This document shows, one piece after another, positions 33,418-41,555 of a DNA stretch of 43,653 nt. The stretch's first letter is position 1; each line of letters opens with the position of its first letter. The position numbers and the translations under genes were made by a program. The stretch is from assembly GCA_016926755.1 (NCBI GenBank), contig JAFGNZ010000263.1, forward strand, positions 1-43,653. Reading direction: 5' to 3'. Source of the DNA: Myxococcaceae bacterium. GTDB taxonomy: Bacteria; Myxococcota; Myxococcia; Myxococcales; Myxococcaceae. The notes under the pieces are model-generated. The model did no database searches. It was not told the DNA's origin and saw only the letters and a list, made by a program, of their open reading frames with translations.

Positions 33418-36400
33418 CTACCCCTCGGCGACGGCCTGGACGCTCGAGCGGTAGACGAAGATCCGCGCCGTGTTGGTGCGGTTGTCGGCGGGGATCAGGA
33501 AGAAGCCCTGGCCGCCTTCCTTGAAGTCCCGCGAGAAGCCCGCCACCTGCCGGCCGTCGTTGAAGGTGACGCGGATCTTCTGCCCGTCCGCCTGCGGCTG
33601 GCGCGCGCCGGCGGGCAGCATGAAGAAGATGGCCTTCATGCGCTTGCCGGGGATGCGCTCCGGGGTGAAGCCGGTCTGCTGCTCGAGCGCGATGGCCTCG
33701 TCGAGCAGATCCACGTCGCGGATGATGCCCCGCTTCACCTGGCCTTCGATGGTGTGGATGATGACGCGGTGCTCGCCCTCCACGAAGCAGGAGCGCGAGT
33801 CGGAGGCGGCGGGCGCGAGCGGGGCCCCCGCCGGCTCGAAGAGGGGCACCTCCTCCTCGATCGCGATCGCCTCCTCGGGCGGAGGTATCGCGCGCGGAGG
33901 AGGCGGAGGCACGGCCACGGCGGCCATCGCCGCGGCGGTCGCGCGAGCGGGCGCGGGCGGCGGGGTGTCCATGGGAGGCAGGGGCGAGGGCAGCGGTACG
34001 GCCACGGCCGGGCTGGGAGCTGCGGGGATGTTCTGGAGGGAGGCCGGGCGGGCCGCCGGAGGCGCGGGAGGCGGCAGCGCCACCGCCTCGAAGGGGACGG
34101 CGGAGCTGCTCGGGCGGGCCGCTGGACGGGCCGCCGCGGGAGCGGGGAGTGGCACGGCCATTGCCGCCGACGGCGCTGGCGGTGGCCTCGGGCTCGGAGC
34201 GGGAGGGGCCATGGCGGGCTCCTCCACGACCTCGACCTCGGCCAGCTCCATCACGGGCAGCTCCTCGGTGGCGGGAGCCGCGGCGGGCGGCGGCGGAGGC
34301 TCGTCGTCGATGGCGACGTCGATGCTCGGCTCGAACGTGGATGCCTCGGCGGGCGGCGGCGGCGGAGGCGGATCGTCGATGGTGACGTCGATGCTCTCCA
34401 CCGACTCTTCGAGGCTCTGAACCGGCGCGCCGAAAGCGCTGAGGTCCGCCGGATACTGCTGCAGCTGCGGGGCGCCAGCGCCCAGATCATCCATCGGCGC
34501 GTCGAAGGGACTGGGACCCGCGGGCCACGGCTCCCGAGGAGCGAACTCATTCTCCTGCTCGGCGGACAGCTTCCCGATCTCCGAGGTCGTTCCAAACAGG
34601 TCGCTCGCGGGCGGCTGGCCGGCCCACTCCGGCTCGGGCTCGGCCCACTCGGCGCGCTCGGGCTGTGGCTGCGGCTGCGTTGCCACCGAGGGCTGCGCGG
34701 CCCACTCCTGCTGGGCGGGCTCCGCGGGCTCTGCCTCCCAACCCGGTGTCGGAGCAGGGGCCGAGGCCTGCCAGCTCGCGTCCTGGGACGTGGCGGACCA
34801 CTCGGCCTGGGCGGCAGGCTCGGGCTGGGCGTTCCAGGGCTGCTCCTGCGCCTCGGGCACCGCCTCGAGGAGCGGCTGCTCGGGCTGTCCCGCCTCGCTC
34901 CATTCGGGGGATGGGGCGGGGGCCGCGGGCTCGGTCCACGGAGTGCTCTGGGCCTCCGGAGCGGTCCACTCCTGCGCGGCGTCCGCGGCGGGAGAGGAGG
35001 CCTGCGCGGTCTCTCCCCAATCGCTCTGAGGGCTCTCCGGGGCCGTGGCCCAGTCCAAGGCGGCGTCGCCCGCCGCCTGTTGCTCCGAGGCTGGTGCCTC
35101 CTGTGAGGCCTGTGCGGTGCTCCAGCTGTCCTGGGCTCCGGCGGCGGAGAAGTCCGCCTGCGGCTGAGCTTCGGAGGGGGTGAGCTCGATGACATCACTC
35201 CCCGCGGAGGGCGCGGGCTCGGTGGAGAGGTCGATCGATCTGTCAGACGGCTCCCACGAGGCGCCCGCCGTCAGCCCCGGCACGAAGTCCGCATTGGCCG
35301 CGAGCGGGACGGCTTCATCCGGGCTGCCGGAGAGGTCGACATCGTCGACGGCGGAGGCGGCGCGGGAGGGCTGGACTTCCGGCTCCTGCGACACCACGGA
35401 GGGCTCGGGGGCGGGCCAGGGCTCCGGCGGAGCGCCGGGGCCAGCTCTGAGCTGCGAGGCCATGACGGCGTCTTCGGAGATCTCGATGGTGTCCGCCTGG
35501 AGGTCCGGTCCGACCTGCACCGGTCGGATCTCGAGCGGAGGCGGTGCCTCGCTGGCCGCCATGGGGGAGTCGGCGGGCTCGATCTCGGCGCCGAGATCGG
35601 CCATGTCGAGGGTGGGCTCCTCCGCGGCGACGGGCGCCTGGGCGGGCTGTAGTGAGGCCTCCGCCTCTGGCGGCGCCACTTCGAGCTCGGAGATCTCGAG
35701 CGTAGGCGGCTCGGGAGTGGTGGGAGCCTGAGGCTCCGCGGGCAGCTCCTCGAGGGGGGCCGCCTCCAGGAGCGGAGTGCTATCCGTGCTCGCCTCCGGC
35801 TGGCCCAGGTCCATCGCCGGGAGCTCGATGGAGTCGGAGGGCTGAGGCGCCTCGGGGGCAGGAGGTGCCTCCTCGACCATGTCCTCAGAGCTGAGGGCGA
35901 TCTCCTCGACTGCGGAGACAGTCTCGACCGGGGCGGGCTCGGCCTCGAAGGTCGGAGCGGTCTCGAAGGTTGGAGCAGTCTCCAGCGATGGAGCAGCCTC
36001 CAGCGTTGAGGTGGCCTCGAAGGCCGCAGTGGCCTCGAATGTTGGTGCAGCCTCGAACGTCGGTTCAGCCTCCAGCGTCGGAGTGGCCTCGAACGTCGGT
36101 GTTGCCTCGAACGTCGATTCAGCCTCGAACGTCGGTGCGGCCTCGAACGTCGATTCAGCCTCGAACGTCGATTCAGCCTCGAACGTCGGTGCGGCCTCGA
36201 ACGTCGGGGTGGCCTCGAAGCTCGGCGTGGCTTCCACCATCTGCTGGGGCTCGGCCTCTGCTGCCATCGCGTCCGTGGCGATCGGCGCCGCGTCCCAGGG
36301 ATCATTCGCGGTCGGAGAGGGCTGCTCCACGGCGAACACGGACTCGCTCGCGGGGGCCGTCGTCTCGATGACCGCAGACGACGGAGGCTCCGCGGGCTCC

Positions 36401-37611
36401 GGCTCCAGGGGGAGCTCCTCGACCGGTGAGGCCAAGGTGGGCTGCGGCGGTGTTTCCTCGGTGGCGATCTCGGCGAAGGAGGTATCGAGCACCACCTCGG
36501 AGGCGGGCTGCGGCGCGGCCTCTGCGTGAGTCGGCTGCGCGGCCGCGGGAGCCTCGGGCTCCGGCTCCGGCTCGATCAGGGAGACATCGTCCGCGCCCAG
36601 CTCGATGGGCTCTGCGGAGTCCTCCGCGGGAGCCTCGGCCTGCGCGCTCACAGGCTCCGGCTCGGGGCTGTACTCCGAGCTGGACGGAGCGGGCGTCTCC
36701 GCCTGCGGCGCGGGCTCGGGCTGCCGGTCGCTGTTCAGGTCCGCGAACGAGGCGCCGGGGTCCGCAGCGCCGTCCGCGCTCTCGACATCCGTCACATCTT
36801 CGGCGGACACCTCGAGGACATCCTCCGCTTCCACCTGCGGCACGGCGTCCTGCTCGGCCGTGTTCTCATCCGAGGTCGGAGTCGGCGCGGCAGTCCCATC
36901 CGGCGTGCCCCAGGAGGAGGGGCCGCTCAGCGCGGCCATGTCCACTTCCTCTACGCCGGACGTGGCGGTGTCGGAAGTAGGAGCGGGAGCAGGCTGCTCG
37001 TAGGTGCTCTCGGGCGTGGCCGGCCAGGCTGCCTCCGCCTGACTCTGCTCGGGGGAGTACGGCTGCGGGTAGCCATCGGCATAGGCCTGCTGGCTCGGGT
37101 CAGCCGGGTAGGGCTGGCCCTGGGGGGCGTAGCCCTGCGAGTCATAGGCGGCGTAGCCCTGGTTCGGGTCGTAGCCCTGCTGGGGATAGGCGGCGTAGGC
37201 CTGGTTCGGATCGTAGCCCTGGCTCGGGTCATAGCCCTGCTGGGGATAGGCGGCGTAGGCCTGGTTCGGATCGTAGCCCTGGCTCGGGTCATAGCCCTGC
37301 TGGGGGTAGCCCTGTTGAGGGTAGCCGGCGGGGTAGGGGTACCACTGGCCGTCCTGGCCGTAGTAGCCCTGGGGCTGCTGCTGCGAGTAGTCAGCGGGGT
37401 AGGGGTACCACTGGCCATCCTGGCCGTAGTAGCCCTGGGGCTGCGCTGGGTAGGCCTCGGCCGCGATCGGCTCCTGGGCGGGCGCGTCCTGGACTCCCAA
37501 AAGTCCACGCAGCTCGTTCCAGCGAGCTTCCTCCGCGGGGGAAAGGCTCCCCATCTTTCGCTTCTCATCGAGGAAGCGAAACTCTCTCATCGCCGCTCGC
37601 GTGTCGGACAT
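33418..37611 (-). CDS. Large repeat-rich Pro/Glu/Ala protein with conserved C-terminal domain
   Basis: 1397 residues, ATG at 37611, no signal peptide. The N-terminal 38 residues are charged and helical (REFRFLDEKRKMGSLSPAEE). Next come tandem Tyr/Gln/Pro repeats (GYYGQDGQWYPYPA twice; GYDPSQGYDPNQAYAAYPQQ), then about 1000 residues rich in Pro, Glu, Ala and Ser. This includes about 16 hexapeptides of the type xxTFEA (near residues 460-555) and Pro-rich runs. The last 128 residues (1270-1397) are globular (HRVIIHTIEGQVKRG, GKRMKAIFFMLP, DGRQVAGFSRDF). They resemble a domain found at the end of other myxobacterial scaffold-like proteins, in the style of DUF6982; that name is from memory. It probably acts as a cytoplasmic scaffold with an unstructured arm. 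The function is not established. Confidence 0.85.
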   Translation of the reverse strand: MSDTRAAMREFRFLDEKRKMGSLSPAEEARWNELRGLLGVQDAPAQEPIAAEAYPAQPQGYYGQDGQWYPYPADYSQQQPQGYYGQDGQWYPYPAGYPQQGYPQQGYDPSQGYDPNQAYAAYPQQGYDPSQGYDPNQAYAAYPQQGYDPNQGYAAYDSQGYAPQGQPYPADPSQQAYADGYPQPYSPEQSQAEAAWPATPESTYEQPAPAPTSDTATSGVEEVDMAALSGPSSWGTPDGTAAPTPTSDENTAEQDAVPQVEAEDVLEVSAEDVTDVESADGAADPGASFADLNSDRQPEPAPQAETPAPSSSEYSPEPEPVSAQAEAPAEDSAEPIELGADDVSLIEPEPEPEAPAAAQPTHAEAAPQPASEVVLDTSFAEIATEETPPQPTLASPVEELPLEPEPAEPPSSAVIETTAPASESVFAVEQPSPTANDPWDAAPIATDAMAAEAEPQQMVEATPSFEATPTFEAAPTFEAESTFEAESTFEAAPTFEAESTFEATPTFEATPTLEAEPTFEAAPTFEATAAFEATSTLEAAPSLETAPTFETAPTFEAEPAPVETVSAVEEIALSSEDMVEEAPPAPEAPQPSDSIELPAMDLGQPEASTDSTPLLEAAPLEELPAEPQAPTTPEPPTLEISELEVAPPEAEASLQPAQAPVAAEEPTLDMADLGAEIEPADSPMAASEAPPPLEIRPVQVGPDLQADTIEISEDAVMASQLRAGPGAPPEPWPAPEPSVVSQEPEVQPSRAASAVDDVDLSGSPDEAVPLAANADFVPGLTAGASWEPSDRSIDLSTEPAPSAGSDVIELTPSEAQPQADFSAAGAQDSWSTAQASQEAPASEQQAAGDAALDWATAPESPQSDWGETAQASSPAADAAQEWTAPEAQSTPWTEPAAPAPSPEWSEAGQPEQPLLEAVPEAQEQPWNAQPEPAAQAEWSATSQDASWQASAPAPTPGWEAEPAEPAQQEWAAQPSVATQPQPQPERAEWAEPEPEWAGQPPASDLFGTTSEIGKLSAEQENEFAPREPWPAGPSPFDAPMDDLGAGAPQLQQYPADLSAFGAPVQSLEESVESIDVTIDDPPPPPPPAEASTFEPSIDVAIDDEPPPPPAAAPATEELPVMELAEVEVVEEPAMAPPAPSPRPPPAPSAAMAVPLPAPAAARPAARPSSSAVPFEAVALPPPAPPAARPASLQNIPAAPSPAVAVPLPSPLPPMDTPPPAPARATAAAMAAVAVPPPPPRAIPPPEEAIAIEEEVPLFEPAGAPLAPAASDSRSCFVEGEHRVIIHTIEGQVKRGIIRDVDLLDEAIALEQQTGFTPERIPGKRMKAIFFMLPAGARQPQADGQKIRVTFNDGRQVAGFSRDFKEGGQGFFLIPADNRTNTARIFVYRSSVQAVAEG
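35940..36235 (-). repeat. 18-bp tandem repeats coding for xxTFEA hexapeptides
   Basis: About 16 units of 18 bp inside the repeat-rich gene, coding for TFEAAP, TFEAES, TFEATP and variants. Neighbouring units are nearly identical in DNA (for example CCTCGAACGTCG recurring on the plus strand), so the tract probably expands and contracts by slippage or recombination. Length may vary between strains. Confidence 0.8.
37171..37315 (-). repeat. 60-bp tandem repeat in the N-terminal Tyr/Gln-rich region
   Basis: About 2.4 copies of a 60-bp unit; the blocks beginning at 37201 and 37261 are identical over at least 55 bases. A separate near-identical 49-bp pair lies at 37329-37377 and 37395-37443. All keep frame and code for the GYDPSQGYDPNQAYAAYPQQ and YYGQDGQWYPYP peptides. 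Confidence 0.8.
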
Positions 37612-37745
37612 CCGTCCACCTTGCTACGGGTAAGGCGTAGGCGGAGCGAGGTTCCCGCCAGAACGCCCCAAGCGCAAATTTTGAAGGGCGGAGTGTAGGA
37701 GAGTCCCATCGACGGGTAAACGGACCAGAATGGCTCGCCTGCCCG

Positions 37746-39113
37746 TTACCTGCGGGAGACGGCGGTCTTGACCTCCTCGTCCAGCTTCGCGACGTCCATG
37801 TCGTACCTGGCCTGGAGGGCCTGCGCGAAGGGGGTGCCCTGGCCCACCTCGCGGATCAGGGCAAGCAGACGACTGGCCCCTCCCCTGCGCATCAGCTCTC
37901 GGACGGCGACGGCGGAGGTGGCGTAGGCCAGGGTCGGGTTCGAGCTCTGGAGCAGCGCGCCCTGGGAGAGGGCGGCGAGGCTGGGGAGCCGGCCGCTGCG
38001 GGCCGCGCCGCGCAGCGCGTTGCCGATCACCACGGGCGGGCCGTCCCCGCCGAGGTAGCGCCACTCGAGGTACTCGGCGAGGCCCTCGTTGAGCCAGGTG
38101 GGGAGCTGGTGGCCGCCGCCGCACAGCTCGTCCACGGCGGCGTGGACGTACTCGTGGACGAGGGTGGCCTTGGTCTCCTGGGTCAGCTCGGCGGCGCCGT
38201 TGATGCGGATGGCCGAGTCCGAGTACAGCCCGGCGACGGAGCGGGCCATGGAGGCGCCGTGGTGGGTGCGGAACTCCTCGCGGGTGTAGAGGATGACGTC
38301 CACGGTGGACTCGCGGGCCTCGCCGAGGATCTCCCGGGTGTGCGCGTAGGCCTCGTCGAGCGCGGCGACGATGCGGCCCTCGTACTCGGCGCGCTGGCCG
38401 AAGTCGCGGTGGTTGTTGAAGTACTTGATGACGAAGTGGCGGTTGGAGCGGGTGCGCATGCCGTCCTCGCCCACGCCGGACTCGTAGGTGAGGCTGGCCG
38501 AGCGGGTGTCGCCCTCGTCCTGGCCGAGGGTGGGCTGGGTGCTGCGCTTGGGGGTGGGGGGCTCGCCGTTGATGCGCCGCTCGAGGCTCTCGGCCTGGGC
38601 GCGGGCCTGGCTCTCCTGGGTGGAGAGGCCGCGGGCCTTCTGGAGGAGCTTCTTCGCCTCGGCGGCCTGGCGGGAGCGGGGCGGCACCTTGCCGAGCGCG
38701 GCGATGGCGCCGGTGGCGTCCTTCTCGGCGAGCAGCAGCTTGCCGAGCTCCAGCGGGAAGGTGCCGTCGCTGGGGTACTTCTCCAGGCCCTTGCGCAGGG
38801 CCTCCTCGGCGGTGCCGCGCTGGTCGGTGGTGTTGGCGGCGCGGGCCAGGCAGCGCAGTGCGGGGGCGGACTCCTCGAAGGCGACGGCGCGCTCGCCGAG
38901 GGAGAAGGCCATCACCGCGTCGCTCTTCACCAGGGCCTCGCAGCCCTTGAGCAGCGGCCCGGCGATGAGCTTGCGCTGGTTGGGGGGATAGCCCTGGGGG
39001 TCCGCGGCGGAGTAGGCGAGGTACAGGTCCTCCCACGCCTTGGCCTTCGCGAGCTGCTGGGCACGCTGGGGAGGGGGCGCGGCGGCGAGGAGGAGGGCGA
39101 GGAGGAGGCTCAT
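37746..39113 (-). CDS. TPR-containing peptidase MA-like metalloprotease
   Basis: 455 residues, ATG at 39113. A short hydrophobic start (MSLLLALLLAAA) suggests export. Residues 15-170 are helical and TPR-like. The C-terminal half carries the zinc-peptidase motif HEYVH at 320-324 and the downstream W-L-N-E-G-L-A-E-Y-L-E (E343 as probable third ligand), as in peptidase MA-family proteins. The family forms a gluzincin-like fold; substrates are mostly unknown. It is on the same strand as the repeat-rich gene, 134 bp upstream of it. The DNA is extremely GC-rich and codon bias is strong, so the long open frame on the other strand is a shadow. Confidence 0.88.
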   Translation of the reverse strand: MSLLLALLLAAAPPPQRAQQLAKAKAWEDLYLAYSAADPQGYPPNQRKLIAGPLLKGCEALVKSDAVMAFSLGERAVAFEESAPALRCLARAANTTDQRGTAEEALRKGLEKYPSDGTFPLELGKLLLAEKDATGAIAALGKVPPRSRQAAEAKKLLQKARGLSTQESQARAQAESLERRINGEPPTPKRSTQPTLGQDEGDTRSASLTYESGVGEDGMRTRSNRHFVIKYFNNHRDFGQRAEYEGRIVAALDEAYAHTREILGEARESTVDVILYTREEFRTHHGASMARSVAGLYSDSAIRINGAAELTQETKATLVHEYVHAAVDELCGGGHQLPTWLNEGLAEYLEWRYLGGDGPPVVIGNALRGAARSGRLPSLAALSQGALLQSSNPTLAYATSAVAVRELMRRGGASRLLALIREVGQGTPFAQALQARYDMDVAKLDEEVKTAVSRR

Positions 39114-39201
39114 GGCGGCTCAGTATCGCCGAGCCAACGCGTGCCATTGAAGGCCCCCCTCCAGGCCTGCGCATGAGGCGAGAGTTGCTGCGCCATCGCG
39201 G

Positions 39202-39238
39202 GCCCAGCAACTCCGCGCATCAGAAAATGCGCTTTGGG
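39202..39238. repeat. Hairpin in the gap between kinase and metallopeptidase genes
   Basis: GCGCAT-CAGAAA-ATGCGC is a perfect inverted repeat (39215-39232), with outer GCCCA/TGGGC pairing partly possible. It lies 42 bp beyond the kinase stop on the minus strand and could terminate that transcript, although no T-tract follows in that direction. Confidence 0.4.
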
Positions 39239-39273
39239 CTGGAGACGGCTACTTGGGGCAAGGTGGGTGATCA

Positions 39274-40851
39274 TCACGGCTTGGCTACGGGGTGGGACGT
39301 AGGCTGGCGCGCACGTAAGAGGACGGGCATGTAACACGCGCCCTTGAACATGTACCCGTCGTGGCCGCTGAACTTGAGCGCCTCGCATCCCTCGCGATCA
39401 AATGGAGCCACCACCCAGCACCCCCCATTGAGGGAGACCTGCCGTTTGTGAGGGCATCGTCCTTTCGCGTCAGGCCGCGTCTGCCCCGGCAGCGGCTCGG
39501 GGAGTGCGTCCTCGGCCAGCGTTCCAGGCGAGGAGGGGGTGGGGGAGGTCACTGAGGATGCGGTCGCTGCCTCATCGCCGAGCCCTGCTGTGCCTCCGTC
39601 CTCCAGACGGGCATTGCCTGGCTCCTGCCTTACGATGGAACGCTCCGGGGATTTTTCGCGAGCCACCCATCCTGCCCACGCTCCCAGAGCCAGGAGCACT
39701 GCTGCCGCCGCGAGCCGAGCCAACCCAGGCCGCACGTGCGCTGGGGGGCTGACATACCTGGCCGCGCCCTGCGTACGAGAGGAGACGGCGGGGACATGGA
39801 CTTCGACCGCGGTAGCCTCTTCTGGCGTGCGGGCGATCCCTTCGGCCTCGTTCCTCGGGGGATGGCCCGGCACTGAAGCGCCAATGACTTCTTTTCCTGG
39901 AGATACCGAGGGCGGTGTCTCCTGGGCAAAGAGCGCCTGGGCGCTCGCTTGACTCGTGGGCTGCGCTGCTTGCTCCAGCGTATCGATCAGTTCCCCAGTG
40001 GGGCCCCGCTCTTCGGGGCGCACCGAGAGCATGCGAAGGATCAAAGCATTGAGCTGTGGCGCCACGCGAGGGTTGAGGGTGAGCGGAGCCGGTGAGGCAA
40101 CACCCTCCAGGTGCCAGGTACCCGCCTCATCCTGGGAGGGCTCCGCAAGCTCGGGGTACTCGCCCGTGACGAGTCGGTAGGCGGCGACTCCCAGCGCGTA
40201 GAGGTCATCGGCCGGCCGTGCGCAGTAGCGAGCCGTGCGGTCGCGCAGGAACTGCAGCGAGAACAGCCAGGCTTCCGGCGAGCGGTAGGCCGGAGTGCCT
40301 GGAGGCAGGATGTCTGGCGTGAGGGTGGCGGCGTCCGGGTAGCGACCGGAGCCGAAGTCGATGAGCAGGGCGCGGCTGTCGCTGTGCCGCACCAGCACGT
40401 TGTCCCCTTTGACGTCTCGGTGGACACAGCCCTGGGCGTGCAGGGCCTGGAGGGCGCTCGCGAGCTGGGCCAGCAGCCGGAGCACCTGCTGTGAAGAGGG
40501 GTTGTGAAGCCGGGCCCAGTCATACAGCGGCGCTCCATCGATCCAGTCCATGACGATGAAGGGATGGAGCGTGCCGGAGGGGTGCTGCCATTCACCGTGC
40601 TCCCACAGGCGCGGGATGCTGGGGTGGCGCGCGCAGGAGAGCAGCTCCGCCTCGCGCGCGAAGCGAGGATCTCTCGGGAGCAGCGCGAGCTTGAGCGCCA
40701 CGGGGTTGGCCAGCTCATTGTCCACCGGCACGGCGCGGTAGACGGCGCCGTGGATGCCGCGGCCGGCCCAGGCCACCACGCGCCAATCTCCCACCACGGT
40801 GCCTGGGGGGAGGAGCGCGGGGTTCAATGCGGGGGGGCGGGGCGTCTGCAT
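39274..40851 (-). CDS. Transmembrane Ser/Thr protein kinase with Cys-containing C-terminal tail
   Basis: 525 residues from the ATG at 40851 (MQTPRPPALNPALLPPG). The decayed copy at 43243-43378 aligns with this Met, which supports the start over 40878. The kinase domain (about 20-295) has GRGIHG at 30-35, K54 in VALKLA, HRDVKGDN at 144-151, DFG at 165-167 and the SPE variant of APE, so it should be active. A linker and one membrane segment (LARLAAAAVLLALGAWAGWV, about 378-397) lead to a periplasmic tail. The tail ends in a small domain with four Cys (RCPHK, GGCW, EGCE, GACY), suited to ligand sensing or disulphides. It is 77 bp downstream of the immunity-like gene. Its order and partial duplication tie it to the toxin cassette. 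Confidence 0.9.
   Translation of the reverse strand: MQTPRPPALNPALLPPGTVVGDWRVVAWAGRGIHGAVYRAVPVDNELANPVALKLALLPRDPRFAREAELLSCARHPSIPRLWEHGEWQHPSGTLHPFIVMDWIDGAPLYDWARLHNPSSQQVLRLLAQLASALQALHAQGCVHRDVKGDNVLVRHSDSRALLIDFGSGRYPDAATLTPDILPPGTPAYRSPEAWLFSLQFLRDRTARYCARPADDLYALGVAAYRLVTGEYPELAEPSQDEAGTWHLEGVASPAPLTLNPRVAPQLNALILRMLSVRPEERGPTGELIDTLEQAAQPTSQASAQALFAQETPPSVSPGKEVIGASVPGHPPRNEAEGIARTPEEATAVEVHVPAVSSRTQGAARYVSPPAHVRPGLARLAAAAVLLALGAWAGWVAREKSPERSIVRQEPGNARLEDGGTAGLGDEAATASSVTSPTPSSPGTLAEDALPEPLPGQTRPDAKGRCPHKRQVSLNGGCWVVAPFDREGCEALKFSGHDGYMFKGACYMPVLLRARQPTSHPVAKP
40716..40829. repeat. Direct repeat, copy 1 (kinase 5' end)
   Basis: 114 bp inside the kinase gene, matching 43243-43356 with three differences by my count (about 97 per cent). 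It codes for residues of the segment PALLPPGTVVG through VPVDN. The near identity points to recent duplication or gene conversion. Confidence 0.85.
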
Positions 40852-40928
40852 GGTGCGCTTGGCGAAGGCGAGACACACCTTAGCTCAAGGGTGACGTTGC
40901 CTCGAACTCCCGAAGAGGAGGCGTCGAA

Positions 40929-41528
40929 TCAGTACAGCACGCCGTCCAGCTTCTCGAGGGTGGCCCGGATGGCCTCTGGAGTGGTGCTGAACCGCTTGGC
41001 GAGCTCCGGCGCTGAGTACGTCACCGCGACGGTTGTCGGCGGCGCCATCGCGAACCCTTCGACCTTGATGCGGCCGATGTCCCCAGGCCACGGGGCAGCG
41101 CGTAGCTCACGGTACCGGCGAACAGGATCCAGAATGGTGAAGCAGGGCCAGCGAGGAAAGCGCAAGGTACTGGCGTCGCATCCGAGGAAGCGGCATCCAT
41201 CCAGGTGCGCCGCGCTGAAGTCACAATCCTCGATGAAGCCCGGGTGAAGGGAATCCGGGCGTGGCCCGAAATCGTTTCCGAAGAACCGCCCTGTGAACCG
41301 GCACCCTTGTAGCAAGTTGGTTTCCCACCGAAAGCCTTTGAGCTCTTTCTTCACGTCGATGGTGCAATCGATCAACTTGGACCGGGCGATGATCAGCGCG
41401 CGCGCGGGCACCTTCACAATGATGGAACAGTGCCGGAGCGTCAGATCATGGCCGAGGTAGTACACCTCGGTCTTGCTATCGAGCACGAGTTGCTCGTTCA
41501 CGATTTCGCGATCACTGAACTGAATCAT
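40929..41528 (-). CDS. Pentapeptide-like beta-helix protein, candidate immunity protein
   Basis: 199 residues, ATG at 41528. The middle has irregular short repeats with Cys/Phe/Leu at regular steps (LTLRHCSIIV, SKLIDCTIDV, LLQGCRFTG, IEDCDFSAAHLDGCRFLGCD), resembling a pentapeptide-type right-handed beta-helix. The C-terminus is helical and ends EKLDGVLY. There is no signal peptide. It starts 27 bp after the toxin stop on the same strand, which is the immunity position in Sit-type loci, so the protective role is inferred from context. A clear Shine-Dalgarno is lacking, which suggests translational coupling to the toxin gene. In 41341-41520 I count 101 G/C of 180 (56 per cent), low for this genome and a sign of transfer. 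Confidence 0.75.
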   Translation of the reverse strand: MIQFSDREIVNEQLVLDSKTEVYYLGHDLTLRHCSIIVKVPARALIIARSKLIDCTIDVKKELKGFRWETNLLQGCRFTGRFFGNDFGPRPDSLHPGFIEDCDFSAAHLDGCRFLGCDASTLRFPRWPCFTILDPVRRYRELRAAPWPGDIGRIKVEGFAMAPPTTVAVTYSAPELAKRFSTTPEAIRATLEKLDGVLY

Positions 41529-41555
41529 GACGTGAGAGAACTGCGCCTTCTCCCT

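Noticed and set aside
35940-36235. Regular short repeats suggesting a CRISPR array
   Set aside because: The units are contiguous 18-bp coding repeats with no spacers, and they keep the reading frame of a protein.
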